Shown here: piece after piece, positions 34,416-44,183 of the stretch
Numbering within the stretch: the first letter of the stretch is position 1
How the letters are laid out: each line of letters begins with the position of its first letter
Assembly: GCF_012395835.1 (NCBI RefSeq)
Contig: NZ_JAAZSQ010000004.1
Span: 138,212 to 202,211 of the forward strand
From: Arthrobacter mobilis
GTDB taxonomy: Bacteria > Actinomycetota > Actinomycetes > Actinomycetales > Micrococcaceae
DNA: 64,000 nucleotides
Direction: 5' to 3'
Translations under genes and position numbers: made by a program
The notes under the pieces: generated by a model
The model's database searches: none
Seen by the model: only the letters and a program-made list of their open reading frames with translations
What the model was told of the DNA's origin: nothing

Positions 34416-35339
34416 ATGGACCTGGAGAGTGCGGCGCGGGAACTGTATGCGCTGCTGCCCGGCGAGTTCACCGCGGCCCGGAATGCCAAGGCCAAGGCGG
34501 CGGCGCAGGACGGCAACAAAGAGCTGGCCCGGCAGATCAAGGAGCTGCCGAAACCGCCGGCGGCGGCGTGGCTGGTGAACATGCTGGCGCTGCACCACCC
34601 GGACCGCATTGACGACCTCGTCCGGCTGGGCCAGGCACTCGGCGAGGCGCAGGAGCAGCTGGACCCGCAGCGGCTGCAGCAGCTGGGCCGCCAGCGCCGC
34701 GAGCTGCTCGCCGCCCTGGCGGAGCAGGGCCGCGAGCTGGCCGAGGAGCTGGGGAACCCGGTGGGCGCAGCCGCGGCCACCGACGTGGAGCAGACGCTGC
34801 ATGCGGCGATGGCCGATCCTGCTGCCGCGGCAGCAGTGGCCAGCGGGCTGCTGACCGGCCCGCTCTCGTCCAACGGCCTGGACCCTGTGGACCTGGGAGG
34901 CAAGGTCGCCGTGCCCGGGGCCGTGGAAGCTGTCCCGGCCGCCGGCCGGCTGCCGGGCAGACGGCAGCCGCCTGCGGGCGGGCCGCCGGGGCGGGGTGCC
35001 AGGCGGGCGGAACAGCACGCCCGCCGTGAACCGGTGGAGGCCGGACGGCGCCGGCGGGCCGAGGCAGAGGTGGACCGTGCCGGGGAGCGGCTGGAGGACG
35101 CTGAGGAAAAGCAGCAGCGGATCCGGGACCGGCTGGACGAACTGACGGACCGGCGCGAGGAACTCGAAGACCAGATTGCCGGGCTTAAGCACCGGCTGGC
35201 CGGACTGGAGCGCGAGGTGTCCGGCGTCGAGCAGCAGGAGGCGGCAGCCGGGAAGGACTTCGAGGCCGCGGCCAAGGCCACCGCCCGGGCGAAGGAGGCG
35301 CTCCGGCAGGCGCGGAAACAGCTGGAGGCTTTGTCCTGA
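34416..35339 (+). CDS. Hypothetical coiled-coil protein
   Basis: A 307-residue protein with no recognised catalytic domain. Residues ~1-110 are helical with ELPKPPAAAWLVNMLA, and a low-complexity P/G/R linker covers ~165-205. Residues ~205-307 are a long E/R/Q-rich coiled coil (RLEDAEEKQQRIRDRLDEL). It may be a structural or nucleic-acid-associated protein, but nothing in the sequence decides that. It starts four bases after the oxidoreductase stop and has a leaderless promoter. Confidence 0.8.
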   Translation: MDLESAARELYALLPGEFTAARNAKAKAAAQDGNKELARQIKELPKPPAAAWLVNMLALHHPDRIDDLVRLGQALGEAQEQLDPQRLQQLGRQRRELLAALAEQGRELAEELGNPVGAAAATDVEQTLHAAMADPAAAAAVASGLLTGPLSSNGLDPVDLGGKVAVPGAVEAVPAAGRLPGRRQPPAGGPPGRGARRAEQHARREPVEAGRRRRAEAEVDRAGERLEDAEEKQQRIRDRLDELTDRREELEDQIAGLKHRLAGLEREVSGVEQQEAAAGKDFEAAAKATARAKEALRQARKQLEALS

Positions 35340-35491
35340 CGCCGCGGCCTCCCCGGCCCGCGGCGCGCCGCCGCCGGGAGCCGGGTTCCCGGGTGGATGC
35401 GGCGGCCCGGCTTAGGATGTGTCCTGTTGCCGGCCGGCAGCAGGCACGGCGCTCGCCCCGCCGTCGAGGACCATCCACCCGGGGGATTTCC

Positions 35492-36196
35492 ATGCGGAAA
35501 CCGAATACTTTGCTGCGCGGTGCCACCGCCGTCGCCGCCGCACTCGCACTCCTTGCCGGCGGGACACCGCCGGCCCACGCCGCCGAACGCGAAGTCGATG
35601 TCACCGGCTTCGCGGTCCAGGACATCGTCTTCGACGGGTTCGGCTGCCAGAACCTTCCCGTCACGGTCGAGGGGACGGTGCGGGAGGATGTAGCCCCCGG
35701 AGACCTCTGGATGTCCGCGGACATTTACCGGTCCCGCTACCTGGTCAGCACGGCGGACTTCCCCTTCGGCGAAACCGAAACCCGCACGTTCATCTGTTCC
35801 TGGTACGGCCTGGGAAAGTACAAGATCGGCCCCACCACGGTCGGCGGCTTAACCGCCGATGACGTCTTCGAACTGACCGACCCGACCAGCACGTCCTTCC
35901 ATGTCCGCGGCAAGGCACGGGCCAGCCTCGGGGCCAAGCGCAGCGGGAACAAGGTAACGCTGACGGCCAGGGCCACCTACTACCGGCCGGAGAGCCTCGG
36001 GTACCGGAACCATTCGCCCAAGGGCGCTGAGTTCCAGGTGAAAAGCAGGACCGGGTGGAGGACCGTCACGACGGTCGATTTCGTCCAGGGCAAGGCCAGC
36101 CACACCGTCAGCAGGTCCGCCAAGGGGACCTACCGGGTGGTCCTGCCGCAGACCACCTCGGTCACCGCGGCCACCTCCCCGGCCGTCAGGAAGTAG
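35492..36196 (+). CDS. Secreted protein of unknown function
   Basis: A 234-residue protein with a Sec signal peptide (RKPNTLLRGATAVAAALALL, cleavage likely after AHA at ~31). The mature part is beta-rich and has features of an Ig-like or calcium-dependent extracellular domain (DLWMSADIYRSRYLVSTADF and KVTLTARATYYRPESLGY). The second half resembles the bacterial repeats seen in wall-associated proteins. GGGGGA precedes ATG 35492. A strong terminator follows. Confidence 0.82.
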   Translation: MRKPNTLLRGATAVAAALALLAGGTPPAHAAEREVDVTGFAVQDIVFDGFGCQNLPVTVEGTVREDVAPGDLWMSADIYRSRYLVSTADFPFGETETRTFICSWYGLGKYKIGPTTVGGLTADDVFELTDPTSTSFHVRGKARASLGAKRSGNKVTLTARATYYRPESLGYRNHSPKGAEFQVKSRTGWRTVTTVDFVQGKASHTVSRSAKGTYRVVLPQTTSVTAATSPAVRK

Positions 36197-36217
36197 GTCC
36201 GGCCACACATTGTTGAC

Positions 36218-36257
36218 GGCGGCACCGGAGGGCACAAACGCCCGCCCCGGTGCCGCC
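36218..36257. terminator. Bidirectional terminator hairpin
   Basis: Arms GGCGGCACCGG (36218-36228) and CCGGTGCCGCC (36247-36257), with a smaller GGGC/GCCC stem inside the 18-base loop. It lies between the secreted-protein gene and convergent gap. Confidence 0.8.
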
Positions 36258-36289
36258 GCCGGCTTTAGGTCCTCAGGAGCGACAGGTCC

Positions 36290-37388
<1,099 letters not shown>

Positions 37389-37443
37389 TTATGCTCCATT
37401 AGTATTATCGGAACCAGAACCGCCCGACGTCAAGAGGTTTTTC

Positions 37444-38670
37444 GTGGACAAGACCGCCACCACCCCGCAGGTGCTGCGCCGGGCCAATCTCGCCGCTGTG
37501 CTCGAGGTCATGCGGGCGTCGTCGGCAGTGACCGGCACGGACCTGATCGAGGCGACCGGGCTGACCCGCGCCACGGTGATTGCCGTCTGCGATGACCTGA
37601 TCCGCCGCGGCTGGGTGCGCGAACTCCAGGCCCCCAAGGGGCCGGGCCCGCAGAAGGGCCGGCCGGCCCGGTACTTCGCCTTCAACGACGCCGCCGGCTG
37701 CGTGCTCGGGCTGGACGTCGGCATGGCCACCGTCACGGTACTGGTGGCCGACCTGAAGGGGCGCGTGCTGGCCAGGACCTCGAAGCGCTTCGCCAAGGAG
37801 CCGGCCACGGCGGCGCAGCGGCGGGCCACCATTACCCACGCCGTCGACCAGGCGCTGGCATCGGCCGGGCTCGGGCACCCGGCCGTGCTGGCCGCCGGGA
37901 TTGGCGTCTCCACCGTCGTCGACCGGCACGGCAACGTGGCGCCGGGCCACCGGCTGGCCCCCTATTTCGACCTCGGCCTGCAGACCGAGGTGTGGAAGGA
38001 GTACGGCTGGCCGGTCCTGCTGGAGAACGACGCCAACCTGGCAGCGCTGGCCGAACACTGGTGCGGCGCAGGGGCCGGGGTGGACGACCTGGTGGTCATG
38101 CTGGCCGGCGAGAGGATCGGCACGGGCCTGATCGAGTCCGGGCGGCTGCTGCACGGCAGCAGCGGCGGCGCAGGCGAAGTCGGCACGCTGGAACTGGTCG
38201 ACGGCGTCGGCAGCCATGACGGCATCGCCCGGCTGGCCCGGCGCTGGGGTACCGAACTGCTGGCCTCCGGAGAACCCACCCTGATCCGCGACCTGGTGGG
38301 GCCCGGAACCACCAGGGTGTCCGCGCGGTTCGTCTTCGAGGCGGCAGCCGCCGGGGACGCCGCGGCGGCGGACATCCTGGAGCGGATCGGCCGCCGGATG
38401 GCACGGATCATTGCCCTGCTGGGCACGTTCCTCAACCCCGAACTGGTGGTGATCGGCGGCGCGGTGGCTTCCTCAGCCGCCATGCTGCTGCCCACCATCA
38501 CCGCCGAGCTGCCCCGGCTGAGCGGGACGCCGCCGCAGGTGGCCGTTTCCGGCCTGGGCGATGCGATCGTGGCCACCGGGGCCGTGCGGCTGGCGCTGGA
38601 CTATGTGGAGCAGAACGCGCTCGGGCTCACGCCGGCCCAGCCGCAGCAGGACCCGCGCGCCCTATCCTAG
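37444..38670 (+). CDS. ROK family transcriptional regulator
   Basis: A 408-residue protein. Residues ~1-75 are a winged helix-turn-helix (ANLAAVLEVMRASSAVTGTD then EATGLTRATVIAVCDDLI). The rest is the sugar-kinase-like ROK fold (LGLDVGMATVTVLVADLKGR, LENDANLAALAEHW, GGAGEVGTLEL). The usual C-x-C-G-x-x-G-C zinc cluster that follows that last motif is absent (VDGVGSHDGIARLARR instead). GTG start. It probably senses a sugar or sugar phosphate and controls the divergent gap and itself. Confidence 0.9.
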   Translation: MDKTATTPQVLRRANLAAVLEVMRASSAVTGTDLIEATGLTRATVIAVCDDLIRRGWVRELQAPKGPGPQKGRPARYFAFNDAAGCVLGLDVGMATVTVLVADLKGRVLARTSKRFAKEPATAAQRRATITHAVDQALASAGLGHPAVLAAGIGVSTVVDRHGNVAPGHRLAPYFDLGLQTEVWKEYGWPVLLENDANLAALAEHWCGAGAGVDDLVVMLAGERIGTGLIESGRLLHGSSGGAGEVGTLELVDGVGSHDGIARLARRWGTELLASGEPTLIRDLVGPGTTRVSARFVFEAAAAGDAAAADILERIGRRMARIIALLGTFLNPELVVIGGAVASSAAMLLPTITAELPRLSGTPPQVAVSGLGDAIVATGAVRLALDYVEQNALGLTPAQPQQDPRALS

Positions 38671-38725
38671 AGCCAGGCCCGCCGTCGTCCGCCGACTGCC
38701 AACCGGTATCCGTAAGGAGCACAGC

Positions 38726-39838
38726 ATGAAGATCAACGCACTGGTCGTCCAGGAAAAGAACGCGCCGTTCGTGGCGGAGGAGCTTCAGCTGGATGCCCCG
38801 GGTCCCGGCGAGGTGCTGGTGAAGATCACGGCCACCGGCGTGTGCCACACGGACGCCATCACCCAGGCCGGGGACCTGCCGCTACCGCTGCCCGGGGTGC
38901 TCGGGCACGAGGGCTCGGGTGTGGTGGCGGCCGTGGGCGAGGGCGTGCACAACGTGGCCGCGGGCGACCATGTGATTATCGGCTGGCCGTTCTGCGGCGA
39001 ATGCCGCAACTGCGAGCGCGGCGAGCACCGCTACTGCCTCCGGCTGGGCGAGGCGCTGGTCTCCGGCGCCCGGTTCAAGGGCCCGAAGGCCGGCACCTCG
39101 GCCTACACGCGCGCAGACGGCTCGGCCGTTTCCGGCCACTTCTTCGGCCAGTCCTCCTTCGCCGACCACTCCCTGGCGCTGGCCTCCTCCGTGGTGAAGG
39201 TGGACCCGGACGTGCCGCTGGAACTCGTGGGCCCGCTGGCCTGCGGCATCACCACCGGCGCCGGCGCGGTGTTCAATACCGCCAGGCCGCAGCCGGGCGA
39301 ATCGCTGGTGGTCTACGGCGCCGGCGCTGTTGGCCTGGCCGCTGTGATGGCGGCGAAGAACACCCCGGCCACCACCATTATTGCCATCGACCTGCACGAT
39401 TCCCGGCTCCAGCTGGCCCGGGAGCTCGGGGCCACCCACACGATCAACCCCACCCAAGCTGATACCTTGGCGGAGATCCGCCGGAGCTGCGGCGGGACGG
39501 CGGACTACGTGCTCGAATGCACCGGCTCGATCCGCGTGGTGGAGGAAGCTGCCGAAGCCGTCGGCATGCTCGGCACGCTCATCCTGATCGGCGGTGCCCC
39601 GGCGGAGGCCAGGTTCTCCCTCGACCACCTGCGCACTCTCTGGGGCAAGCGCGTTGTCGGCACCCTCGGCGGTTCCAGCACCTCCAACCGGCTGATCCCG
39701 GCACTGATTGGGCTGTACCGGCAGGGCCGCTTCCCGTTCGACCGGCTGGTGCGGTACTACGGCATCGACCAGATCGAGACGGCAATGGCGGACAGCAAGT
39801 CGGGCGAAACGATCAAGCCGGTGCTGCGGCTCGAATAA
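38726..39838 (+). CDS. Zinc-dependent alcohol dehydrogenase (aryl/allylic alcohol type)
   Basis: A 370-residue medium-chain dehydrogenase. Catalytic zinc ligands are in TGVCHTDAIT and GHEGSG plus the later GPLACG cysteine. Structural zinc cysteines are CGECRNCERGEHRYC (C-x2-C-x2-C-x7-C), and the NAD motif is YGAGAVGLAAVMAA. It resembles benzyl-alcohol, aryl-alcohol or geraniol dehydrogenases. AAGGAG lies six bases before ATG 38726. It is 55 bases downstream of the ROK gene, so it may share its transcript. Confidence 0.88.
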   Translation: MKINALVVQEKNAPFVAEELQLDAPGPGEVLVKITATGVCHTDAITQAGDLPLPLPGVLGHEGSGVVAAVGEGVHNVAAGDHVIIGWPFCGECRNCERGEHRYCLRLGEALVSGARFKGPKAGTSAYTRADGSAVSGHFFGQSSFADHSLALASSVVKVDPDVPLELVGPLACGITTGAGAVFNTARPQPGESLVVYGAGAVGLAAVMAAKNTPATTIIAIDLHDSRLQLARELGATHTINPTQADTLAEIRRSCGGTADYVLECTGSIRVVEEAAEAVGMLGTLILIGGAPAEARFSLDHLRTLWGKRVVGTLGGSSTSNRLIPALIGLYRQGRFPFDRLVRYYGIDQIETAMADSKSGETIKPVLRLE

Positions 39839-39897
39839 ATTCCATGATGCAATAAAGAAATTTCAGAAAAGGTGTGGCTTCGGTCACCTCCGGCTGT

Positions 39898-40055
39898 TAG
39901 AGTTTTTCTTGCCAAAGGCGGGCACCCGTTCAACGGGGGCTATCTACCGGGCGCTACCAACCTAAACAGCAATCGCCGAAGCTGAGGTCACTGCCGCCCG
40001 CGCCGTTGAGCGCCTGGGGCCTGTGGCCCGCTTCCGATGACAGGGAGCCGCCACC
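39898..40055 (+). promoter_or_regulatory. Promoter and long leader of the purine-catabolism cluster
   Basis: TAGAGT (39898-39903) is a likely -10 box. The ~150-base leader before guaD contains small hairpins: GCC-AAA-GGC (39911-39919), CCCGT/ACGGG (39925-39937) and GGGCC/GGCCC near 40018-40030. It matches no riboswitch class I can name with confidence. Confidence 0.4.
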
Positions 40056-40538
40056 ATGAGTGCCACCACAACCAGCCAGCAATACCTGGCCATGGCCGTT
40101 GACCTCGCCTCGAGGAATGTCCTCAATGCCGGTGGGCCGTTCGGCGCCATCGTCGTCTGGCCGGACGGCCAGGTCTTCGAAGGCGTCAACCGGGTGACCG
40201 CCAACAACGACCCGACGGCCCATGCCGAGGTCGTGGCCATCCGCACCGCCGCCGCCTCGCTGGGCACCTTCGACCTGACCGGAGCCGTCCTCTACAGCAG
40301 CTGCGAGCCCTGCCCGATGTGCCTGGCCTCGGCGCTGTGGGCCCGGATCAGCCGCGTGGTGTTCGCGGCGGACCGCGACGACGCCGCCCGGGCGGGCTTC
40401 GATGACGCCCTCTTCTACAACTACTTCGAGGGCACGGACAAGAGCCTGATGCCGGTAGTGCGCGACGGCCACCAGGAGACGGACTACCTGCAACCGTTCC
40501 GGCTCTGGGACGGGCTCGAAACCAGGATCGACTACTGA
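40056..40538 (+). CDS. guaD: Guanine deaminase, cytidine-deaminase superfamily (GuaD type)
   Basis: A 160-residue zinc deaminase: HAEVVAIRTAA provides the zinc histidine and the proton-shuttling glutamate, and CEPCPMCLASALWARI the two cysteines. The C-terminal YFEGTDKSLMPVV and DYLQPFRLW are typical of Bacillus-type guanine deaminase. It converts guanine to xanthine, which feeds the xanthine dehydrogenase encoded downstream. It is first gene of the purine cluster and is 11 bases from the permease gene. Confidence 0.9.
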   Translation: MSATTTSQQYLAMAVDLASRNVLNAGGPFGAIVVWPDGQVFEGVNRVTANNDPTAHAEVVAIRTAAASLGTFDLTGAVLYSSCEPCPMCLASALWARISRVVFAADRDDAARAGFDDALFYNYFEGTDKSLMPVVRDGHQETDYLQPFRLWDGLETRIDY

Positions 40539-40549
40539 GGCAGGCCGTC

Positions 40550-42067
40550 ATGGCGATGACGATCCCTCCCCGGTTCCGCCGCGACACCGCGCAGCCGCAG
40601 GGCAGCACCACCGCACCGGCCGGCCGGCCGGGCCCGGCAGCAGCCCTGCTGGACCACTACTTCCAGATCACCGCCCGCGGCTCCAGCCTGGGCCGCGAAT
40701 TCCGCGGCGGCCTGGTCACCTTCTTCACGATGGCCTACATCGTGATCCTCAATCCACTGATCCTGGGCGGCTTCGGGTCGGATTCGGCACCGACGGACGT
40801 GGCCGGGAACTGGCTGCCGGCCGCGCAGGTCGGGGCCGTGACCGGACTGACCGCCGGCGTGATGACCATCCTCTTCGGCCTGGTCGCCAACCTGCCCTTC
40901 GGCCTGGCCGCCGGGCTGGGCATCAACTCCTTCCTGGCCGTCGCCGTCATCCAGGACGTCACCTGGCCCGAAGCCATGGGGCTGGTGGTCATCAACGGCG
41001 TCCTGATCGTCATCTTCGGCATGACCGGGGCCCGGACCGCCATTTTCCGGGCCATCCCGAAGGACCTCAAAGCCGCCATCACGGTGGGCATCGGGCTGTT
41101 CATCACGTTCATCGGCTTCGTGGACTCCGGCTTCGTCCGCGCCACCGAGGCCGGCCCGCCCGTGCAGCTGGGCGACAACGGCTCGATTACCTCGGTGCCG
41201 ACCCTGGTGTTCGTCGCCGGGCTGCTCATCATGGGCGGCCTGGTGGCCCGCAAGGTCCAGGGCGGGCTGCTGATCGGCATCGTGGCCACCACCGTGCTGG
41301 CCGCCATCCTCGAGGCGGTGCTCACGCTGGGCCCGGCCTCGCCGGAGAACCCCGGCGGCTGGCACCTGAACACCCCGGTGCTCGCCGGGCAGATCCTCGC
41401 GGTGCCGGACCTGAGTCTGGTCGGCCAGTTCGACCTGCTGGGCTCGTTCAGCCGGATCGGCGTACTGGCCGCGACCATGCTGGTCTTCACGCTGGTCTTC
41501 ACCAACTTCTTCGACGCCATGGGCACCATGACCGGGCTGGCCAAGAGCGCCGGGCTGGCGCACGCGGACGGCACCTTCCCGCGGCTGAAGTCCGCCTTCA
41601 TTGTCGAGGGCTTCGGCGCGGTGGCCGGCGGCGCGAGCTCCGGCTCCTCGAACACGGTGTACGTCGACTCGGCCGCCGGCATTGGCGAAGGCGCCCGGAC
41701 CGGGCTGGCCTCGGTGGTCACCGGCGCGCTCTTCCTCGGGGCCATGTTCCTGACCCCGCTGACGTCCGTGGTGCCGATCGAGGTGGCCGCCTCCGCACTG
41801 GTGGTCGTCGGCACGCTGATGAGCGCGCAGATCCGCGAGATCAACTTCAAGAAGTTCACCGTGGGCATGCCGGCCTTCCTGACCCTGATCACCATGCCGC
41901 TGACCTACTCCATCGCCAACGGCATCGGCGTCGGGTTCATCGTCTGGGTGCTGGTGCACACCGCCGCAGGCAAGGCACGGAAGATCCATCCGCTCATGTG
42001 GCTGGTGGCCGCGGGCTTCCTGGTCTACTTCGCCCGCGGACCCATCGGCGCGCTGCTGGGCGGATAG
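40550..42067 (+). CDS. NCS2 family purine permease (AzgA/GhxP-like)
   Basis: A 505-residue permease with about 12-14 membrane segments. Motifs include GLVTFFTMAYIVILNP at TM1, NLPFGLAAGLGINSFLA at TM3 and SSSNT-type GSSNTVYVDSAAGIGEGAR. The AzgA-like group imports hypoxanthine, guanine or adenine with protons. It lies between guaD and xdhC in the same direction. A strong hairpin follows the stop. Confidence 0.92.
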   Translation: MAMTIPPRFRRDTAQPQGSTTAPAGRPGPAAALLDHYFQITARGSSLGREFRGGLVTFFTMAYIVILNPLILGGFGSDSAPTDVAGNWLPAAQVGAVTGLTAGVMTILFGLVANLPFGLAAGLGINSFLAVAVIQDVTWPEAMGLVVINGVLIVIFGMTGARTAIFRAIPKDLKAAITVGIGLFITFIGFVDSGFVRATEAGPPVQLGDNGSITSVPTLVFVAGLLIMGGLVARKVQGGLLIGIVATTVLAAILEAVLTLGPASPENPGGWHLNTPVLAGQILAVPDLSLVGQFDLLGSFSRIGVLAATMLVFTLVFTNFFDAMGTMTGLAKSAGLAHADGTFPRLKSAFIVEGFGAVAGGASSGSSNTVYVDSAAGIGEGARTGLASVVTGALFLGAMFLTPLTSVVPIEVAASALVVVGTLMSAQIREINFKKFTVGMPAFLTLITMPLTYSIANGIGVGFIVWVLVHTAAGKARKIHPLMWLVAAGFLVYFARGPIGALLGG

Positions 42068-42075
42068 CAGGCATC

Positions 42076-42112
42076 GGGCGGCACCGGAGCCCGAAGGGTT
42101 CCGGTGCCGCCC
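42076..42112. terminator. Strong hairpin between the permease and xdhC genes
   Basis: A ~17-bp stem (outer GGGCGGCACCGGA, 42076-42088, with 42100-42112; inner GCCC/GGGT) capped by GAA. It lies nine bases after the permease stop and 17 bases before the xdhC start. It may terminate, attenuate or protect the upstream mRNA. Confidence 0.7.
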
Positions 42113-42128
42113 CCTGAAAGGAATCATC

Positions 42129-43355
42129 ATGTTGAATCTGGGTTCATCCCTGCCCGGCTGGCTGGAAGCCGCCGGCGGCCGCTGCGCCGCGGCCACGATC
42201 ATCGGCGCGTCCGGCTCGGTGCCGCGGCCGGTGGGAACCTCCATGCTGGTCGCCGAATCCGGCGAGGTCCTCGGCTCGCTGTCCGGCGGCTGCGTGGAAG
42301 GCGCCGTCGTCGCCGCGGCACTGGAGGCCCTCGAGGACGGCAGGCCCCGCCGCGAGCACTTCGGCTTCAGCCGCGAGGACGCCCTCGCCGCCGGGCTCAC
42401 CTGCGGCGGGGAACTGGACGTGCACATCGAGCCGCTCGACGGCGAGGGCGGCGGACTGCCGCCGCGCCTGCTCGCCCTGCTGGCCGGCTTCGGTCCGCAG
42501 GAGCCGCTGGCCTTGGTCCGCCGGATCGACCCCGGCGGCAGCGGGGCCCTGCTGGTGCCCGGCCCGCAGCGTTTCCGCGCCGCAGACTACCTGGCGCAGC
42601 TGCAGGCCCTGGCCGGGTCCGCCACCGCCGCCCGGTCCGCGGCGGCACAGCTGTCCGTGCTGCTGCCCGCCGGACACACCGGCCTGCTGCGGCTTGGCGG
42701 CGAGGCGGACTGCGCAGCGGGTGACGGCGGCGAACCGCCCGCCCTGCTGGTCCAGACCCGGCTGCTGCCGCCGCGGATGCTGGTGTTCGGTGCCAATGAC
42801 TTCAGCGAGGCCCTGCTGCCGGCCGCGAAGCTGCTCGGCTACCGGGTGACGCTCTGCGATGCGCGTCCGGCCTTTGCCCGCCAGCTGCGCTTCGGCACCG
42901 CCGACGACGTCGTCACCGACTGGCCGCACCGCTACCTGGCCGCCGAAGCCGCCGCCGGCCGGATCGATGCGCGCACCGTGGCCTGTGTGCTCACCCATGA
43001 CCCGAAGTTCGACCTTCCGCTGCTGCAGACCGCGCTCGGCCTGGACCTGGCCTACCTCGGAGCCATGGGCTCGCAGCGCAGCCACCGCCGGCGGGTGCAG
43101 GAACTGCTGGCGGCCGGCGTCGAACCGGCGGCCCTGGCCCGGCTGCGCTCGCCCATCGGCCTGGACCTTCAGGCCGCCACCCCGGCCGAGGTGGCGGTAT
43201 CGATCACGGCGGAGATCATCGCCGGCCGGAACCCCGCCGCCACCGGCCGGCCGCTCTCGGCCTGCGCCGGCCCCATCCACGCCGCCGCAGGATCCGCACC
43301 GGCCGCCGCGGACCTGGCCCCGGCCCGCACCGGAGGAGAACCCGCATGGACCTGA
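42129..43355 (+). CDS. xdhC: XdhC family protein (molybdenum cofactor sulfuration/insertion)
   Basis: A 408-residue protein with an N-terminal XdhC/CoxI domain (GSVPRPVGTSMLVAESGEVL and SGGCVEGAVV) and a C-terminal Rossmann domain (AYLGAMGSQRSHRRRVQEL). XdhC binds the molybdenum cofactor and delivers the sulfurated form to xanthine dehydrogenase. ATG 42129 has GAAAGGA upstream. Its 3' end overlaps the FAD subunit gene by 10 bp. The last ~40 residues are Ala/Pro-rich. Confidence 0.92.
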   Translation: MLNLGSSLPGWLEAAGGRCAAATIIGASGSVPRPVGTSMLVAESGEVLGSLSGGCVEGAVVAAALEALEDGRPRREHFGFSREDALAAGLTCGGELDVHIEPLDGEGGGLPPRLLALLAGFGPQEPLALVRRIDPGGSGALLVPGPQRFRAADYLAQLQALAGSATAARSAAAQLSVLLPAGHTGLLRLGGEADCAAGDGGEPPALLVQTRLLPPRMLVFGANDFSEALLPAAKLLGYRVTLCDARPAFARQLRFGTADDVVTDWPHRYLAAEAAAGRIDARTVACVLTHDPKFDLPLLQTALGLDLAYLGAMGSQRSHRRRVQELLAAGVEPAALARLRSPIGLDLQAATPAEVAVSITAEIIAGRNPAATGRPLSACAGPIHAAAGSAPAAADLAPARTGGEPAWT

Positions 43356-44182
43356 ACACGATCGAGGCGGTGGTACCCACCGCGGACCCCGCCCGGTGGC
43401 GTCCCGGCGATGCCTGGCTGGCCGGCGGCACCGTGCTCTTCTCCTACGGCAGCGATACGCTGCGCCGGCTGCTGGACCTGGGCCGGGCCGGCTGGGAACC
43501 GGTCACCGTCAGCGACGACGGCATCGACCTGGCCGCCACCTGCACCATTGCCACGCTCTACCGGCTGCCGGACTCCCCCGGCCTGGCCGGCCGCTGGCCG
43601 GCCCTGGAGCTGGTCCGTCCGTGCTGCGATTCCTTCGTCGCCTCCTTCAAGATCTGGAACATGTCCACGGTGGGCGGCAACATCTGCACCTCGCTGCCGG
43701 CCGGGCCGATGACCTCGCTCTGCGCCGGCCTGGACGGGGTGGCCGCCATCCTGTCCCCGGACGGCACGCGCCGCGCCCTGCCGGTCGCCCAGCTGGTCAC
43801 CGGGGACGGCAGCAACGTGCTGGAGCCGGGCGAACTGCTGCGCAGCATCCGCCTGCCGGCCCATGCCTTGGCCGCGCGCACGGCGTTCCGGCGGTTGTCG
43901 CTGAGCAACCTCGGGCGCTCCGGCGTCCTGCTCATCGGCAGGCTCGACGCCGGCGGCGGTTTCGTACTGACGGTCACCGCATCCACCAAGCGCCCGGTGC
44001 AGCTGCGCTTCGGCGCCGCTGCCGCCCCCGGCCCGCGGGACCTGGCCGAGGCCCTGGACGCGGCCATCGAACCGGCGCTGTACCACGACGACATCCACGG
44101 CCTGCCCGCATGGCGCCGGGACATGACCTACCGGCTGGCCGAGGAAATCCGCGCCGAGCTGCTGAGCGAAAGGAGCGCCTGA
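43346..44182 (+). CDS. Xanthine dehydrogenase FAD-binding subunit
   Basis: A 278-residue CoxM/XdhB-type flavoprotein: AGGTVLFS near the N-terminus and STVGGNICTSLPAGPM are the FAD-contact motifs. It passes electrons from the Fe-S centres to NAD+. ATG 43346 overlaps the xdhC end, with GGAGGA upstream. One base separates its stop from the fused catalytic subunit gene. Confidence 0.92.
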   Translation: MDLNTIEAVVPTADPARWRPGDAWLAGGTVLFSYGSDTLRRLLDLGRAGWEPVTVSDDGIDLAATCTIATLYRLPDSPGLAGRWPALELVRPCCDSFVASFKIWNMSTVGGNICTSLPAGPMTSLCAGLDGVAAILSPDGTRRALPVAQLVTGDGSNVLEPGELLRSIRLPAHALAARTAFRRLSLSNLGRSGVLLIGRLDAGGGFVLTVTASTKRPVQLRFGAAAAPGPRDLAEALDAAIEPALYHDDIHGLPAWRRDMTYRLAEEIRAELLSERSA

Positions 44183-44183
44183 G

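Noticed and set aside
40000-40055. CGCCTGGGG near the end of the guaD leader, resembling the 3' core of the ZTP riboswitch
   Set aside because: The conserved 5' half of that class is absent and the gene is catabolic, so the similarity is likely chance.
40532-42427. Long antisense frame across the purine permease
   Set aside because: It is rich in H/Q/D/R with no membrane or domain pattern; the plus-strand permease is clearly the real gene.
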